Assembly: GCA_003532195.1 (NCBI GenBank)
Contig: DOFA01000008.1
Span: 1-5,857, forward strand
DNA length: 5,857 nucleotides
Source: Clostridiales bacterium
GTDB lineage: Bacteria; Bacillota; Clostridia; Saccharofermentanales; UBA5734
Direction: 5' to 3'
Shown: one piece after another, positions 5,150 through 5,857 of the stretch
Layout of the letters: each line of letters opens with the position of its first letter
Position numbering within the stretch: the stretch's first letter is position 1
Position numbers and translations under genes: made by a program
Notes under the pieces: model-generated
The model's database searches: none
Seen by the model: only the letters and a program-made list of their open reading frames with translations
What the model was told of the DNA's origin: nothing

Positions 5150-5857
5150 TCAGATGATTTCCAGTTGCTCCCGGCGGAAAATGCCTGAAATCTGCAGCCA
5201 GCGCCGATAGGTTTCCAGAGAGAACGGCGGTTCGCCCGAAAGGTAATGGTTTCTGCCCTGCGCGCCGCCTTCCCATTGAATAATCAGGAAACGCTGCCGG
5301 TGGCGCGGATAGGGGATGCTGCCGATCGTCGTCGAACTGTCCGCCTTGCCGGTTGCCTGGCTGGCAAAAACAATCTCGCCGGTATCAAGGTCGGTGATTT
5401 TAACCGATAATGCGGCATCTTGCCGGGTATCGTTGCAGATGACCACCGCATGGTTCCAGTCCTCCGGTTCGGACATGCTGACGCAGACATCGGCCTGGAC
5501 GTTCTTGATCAAGCTGTAGGCGATCTTCTTATTAAAATAGTAATCGACGACCGCGTCGGAAAATTGCGGCCAGCCGTCCATGACGTTCCACCAGAGGATT
5601 CCGGTCCGGCGCCATTTCCCGGTCCGGAAACGCTCAATGAAAAACTTCTTGGCTTCGGCCTGGACCGCCTGGGAAGCAAAGGCGAAATCCTCGAGGTTGT
5701 CCGGATCACGGTCAAACAGCTCGAGAATTTGCTTGTGCATCAATTCAACCCGGTAATCATAGAGCTTGGCTTTCCGGTTGGGCGAACTGGCATGGAGCAG
5801 CCATTGCTCGTTTCCCCGGGCCGGCCAGAGATTGTCCCGGGCAATGAACCGGGCCAG
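5150..5857 (-). CDS. Glycoside hydrolase family 2 protein, beta-mannosidase-like, C-terminal part (continues off the right edge)
   Basis: The frame is open from the right edge to the TGA at 5150, giving 235 residues of a longer protein. The first visible residues, LARFIARDNLWPARGNEQW, lead into a helical stretch and then RRTGILWWNVMDGWPQFS followed by DAVVDYYF (about 83-108). This is typical of the end of the catalytic barrel in GH2 enzymes of the beta-mannosidase and exo-glucosaminidase kind, where an aromatic-rich GxLxWxxxDxWP segment precedes a C-terminal beta-sandwich. After it, roughly 120-200 resembles that sandwich (VSMSEPEDWNHAVVICNDT onward). The catalytic glutamates lie outside the window, so activity cannot be judged. 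A TTG at 5743 is internal, not a start. The gene would help cleave beta-linked sugars from glycans; cellular location cannot be told without the N-terminus. Confidence 0.85.
   Translation of the reverse strand: MARFIARDNLWPARGNEQWLLHASSPNRKAKLYDYRVELMHKQILELFDRDPDNLEDFAFASQAVQAEAKKFFIERFRTGKWRRTGILWWNVMDGWPQFSDAVVDYYFNKKIAYSLIKNVQADVCVSMSEPEDWNHAVVICNDTRQDAALSVKITDLDTGEIVFASQATGKADSSTTIGSIPYPRHRQRFLIIQWEGGAQGRNHYLSGEPPFSLETYRRWLQISGIFRREQLEII

Noticed and set aside
5150..5743. GH2 fragment read as a complete 197-residue gene starting at TTG 5743
   Set aside because: The same frame stays open to the window edge with GH2-like sequence, so 5743 is internal.

Overview
The window looks like a stretch of GC-rich bacterial chromosome. 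Strong AGGAGG-type ribosome binding sites, sigma70-like promoters, an AraC-type regulator of the kind common in Clostridia and a carboxyspermidine-pathway gene pair suggest a gut-type anaerobe, perhaps Bacillota. This is inference only: no rRNA or marker gene is present, and other phyla such as Lentisphaerota cannot be excluded.

Layout: (1) At 1-130, minus strand, lies the N-terminus of an AraC-family regulator that runs off the left edge. (2) Divergent from it is a plus-strand pair of zinc-dependent medium-chain dehydrogenases: a generic alcohol/polyol dehydrogenase (297-1313) and a sorbitol/xylitol (iditol 2-) dehydrogenase-like enzyme (1388-2425). They probably share a transcript, and the divergent 166-bp gap carries promoter-like elements in both directions. 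(3) A 54-bp convergent gap holds three 13-bp tandem repeats. (4) On the minus strand is a two-gene operon: a saccharopine-dehydrogenase-family carboxy(nor)spermidine dehydrogenase (3652-4851), overlapping by one base (TGATG) the possible start of carboxy(nor)spermidine decarboxylase nspC (2480-3652). Its promoter is near-consensus. (5) The 298-bp gap at 4852-5149 holds that promoter, an AT-rich patch, a minus-strand intrinsic terminator, and on the plus strand a 29-codon ORF with a perfect Shine-Dalgarno and a signal-peptide-like sequence. (6) At 5150-5857, minus strand, lies the C-terminal part of a GH2 beta-mannosidase-like glycoside hydrolase that runs off the right edge.

How it fits together: the polyamine operon would make spermidine (or norspermidine) from putrescine (or diaminopropane) and aspartate semialdehyde, without S-adenosylmethionine. 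The regulator, the two dehydrogenases and the GH2 enzyme fit carbohydrate/polyol use, but their substrates cannot be read from the sequence. Most of the window is ordinary metabolism. The items most worth checking are the small plus-strand ORF, a 13-bp motif shared by two promoter regions, and the tandem repeat between convergent genes.
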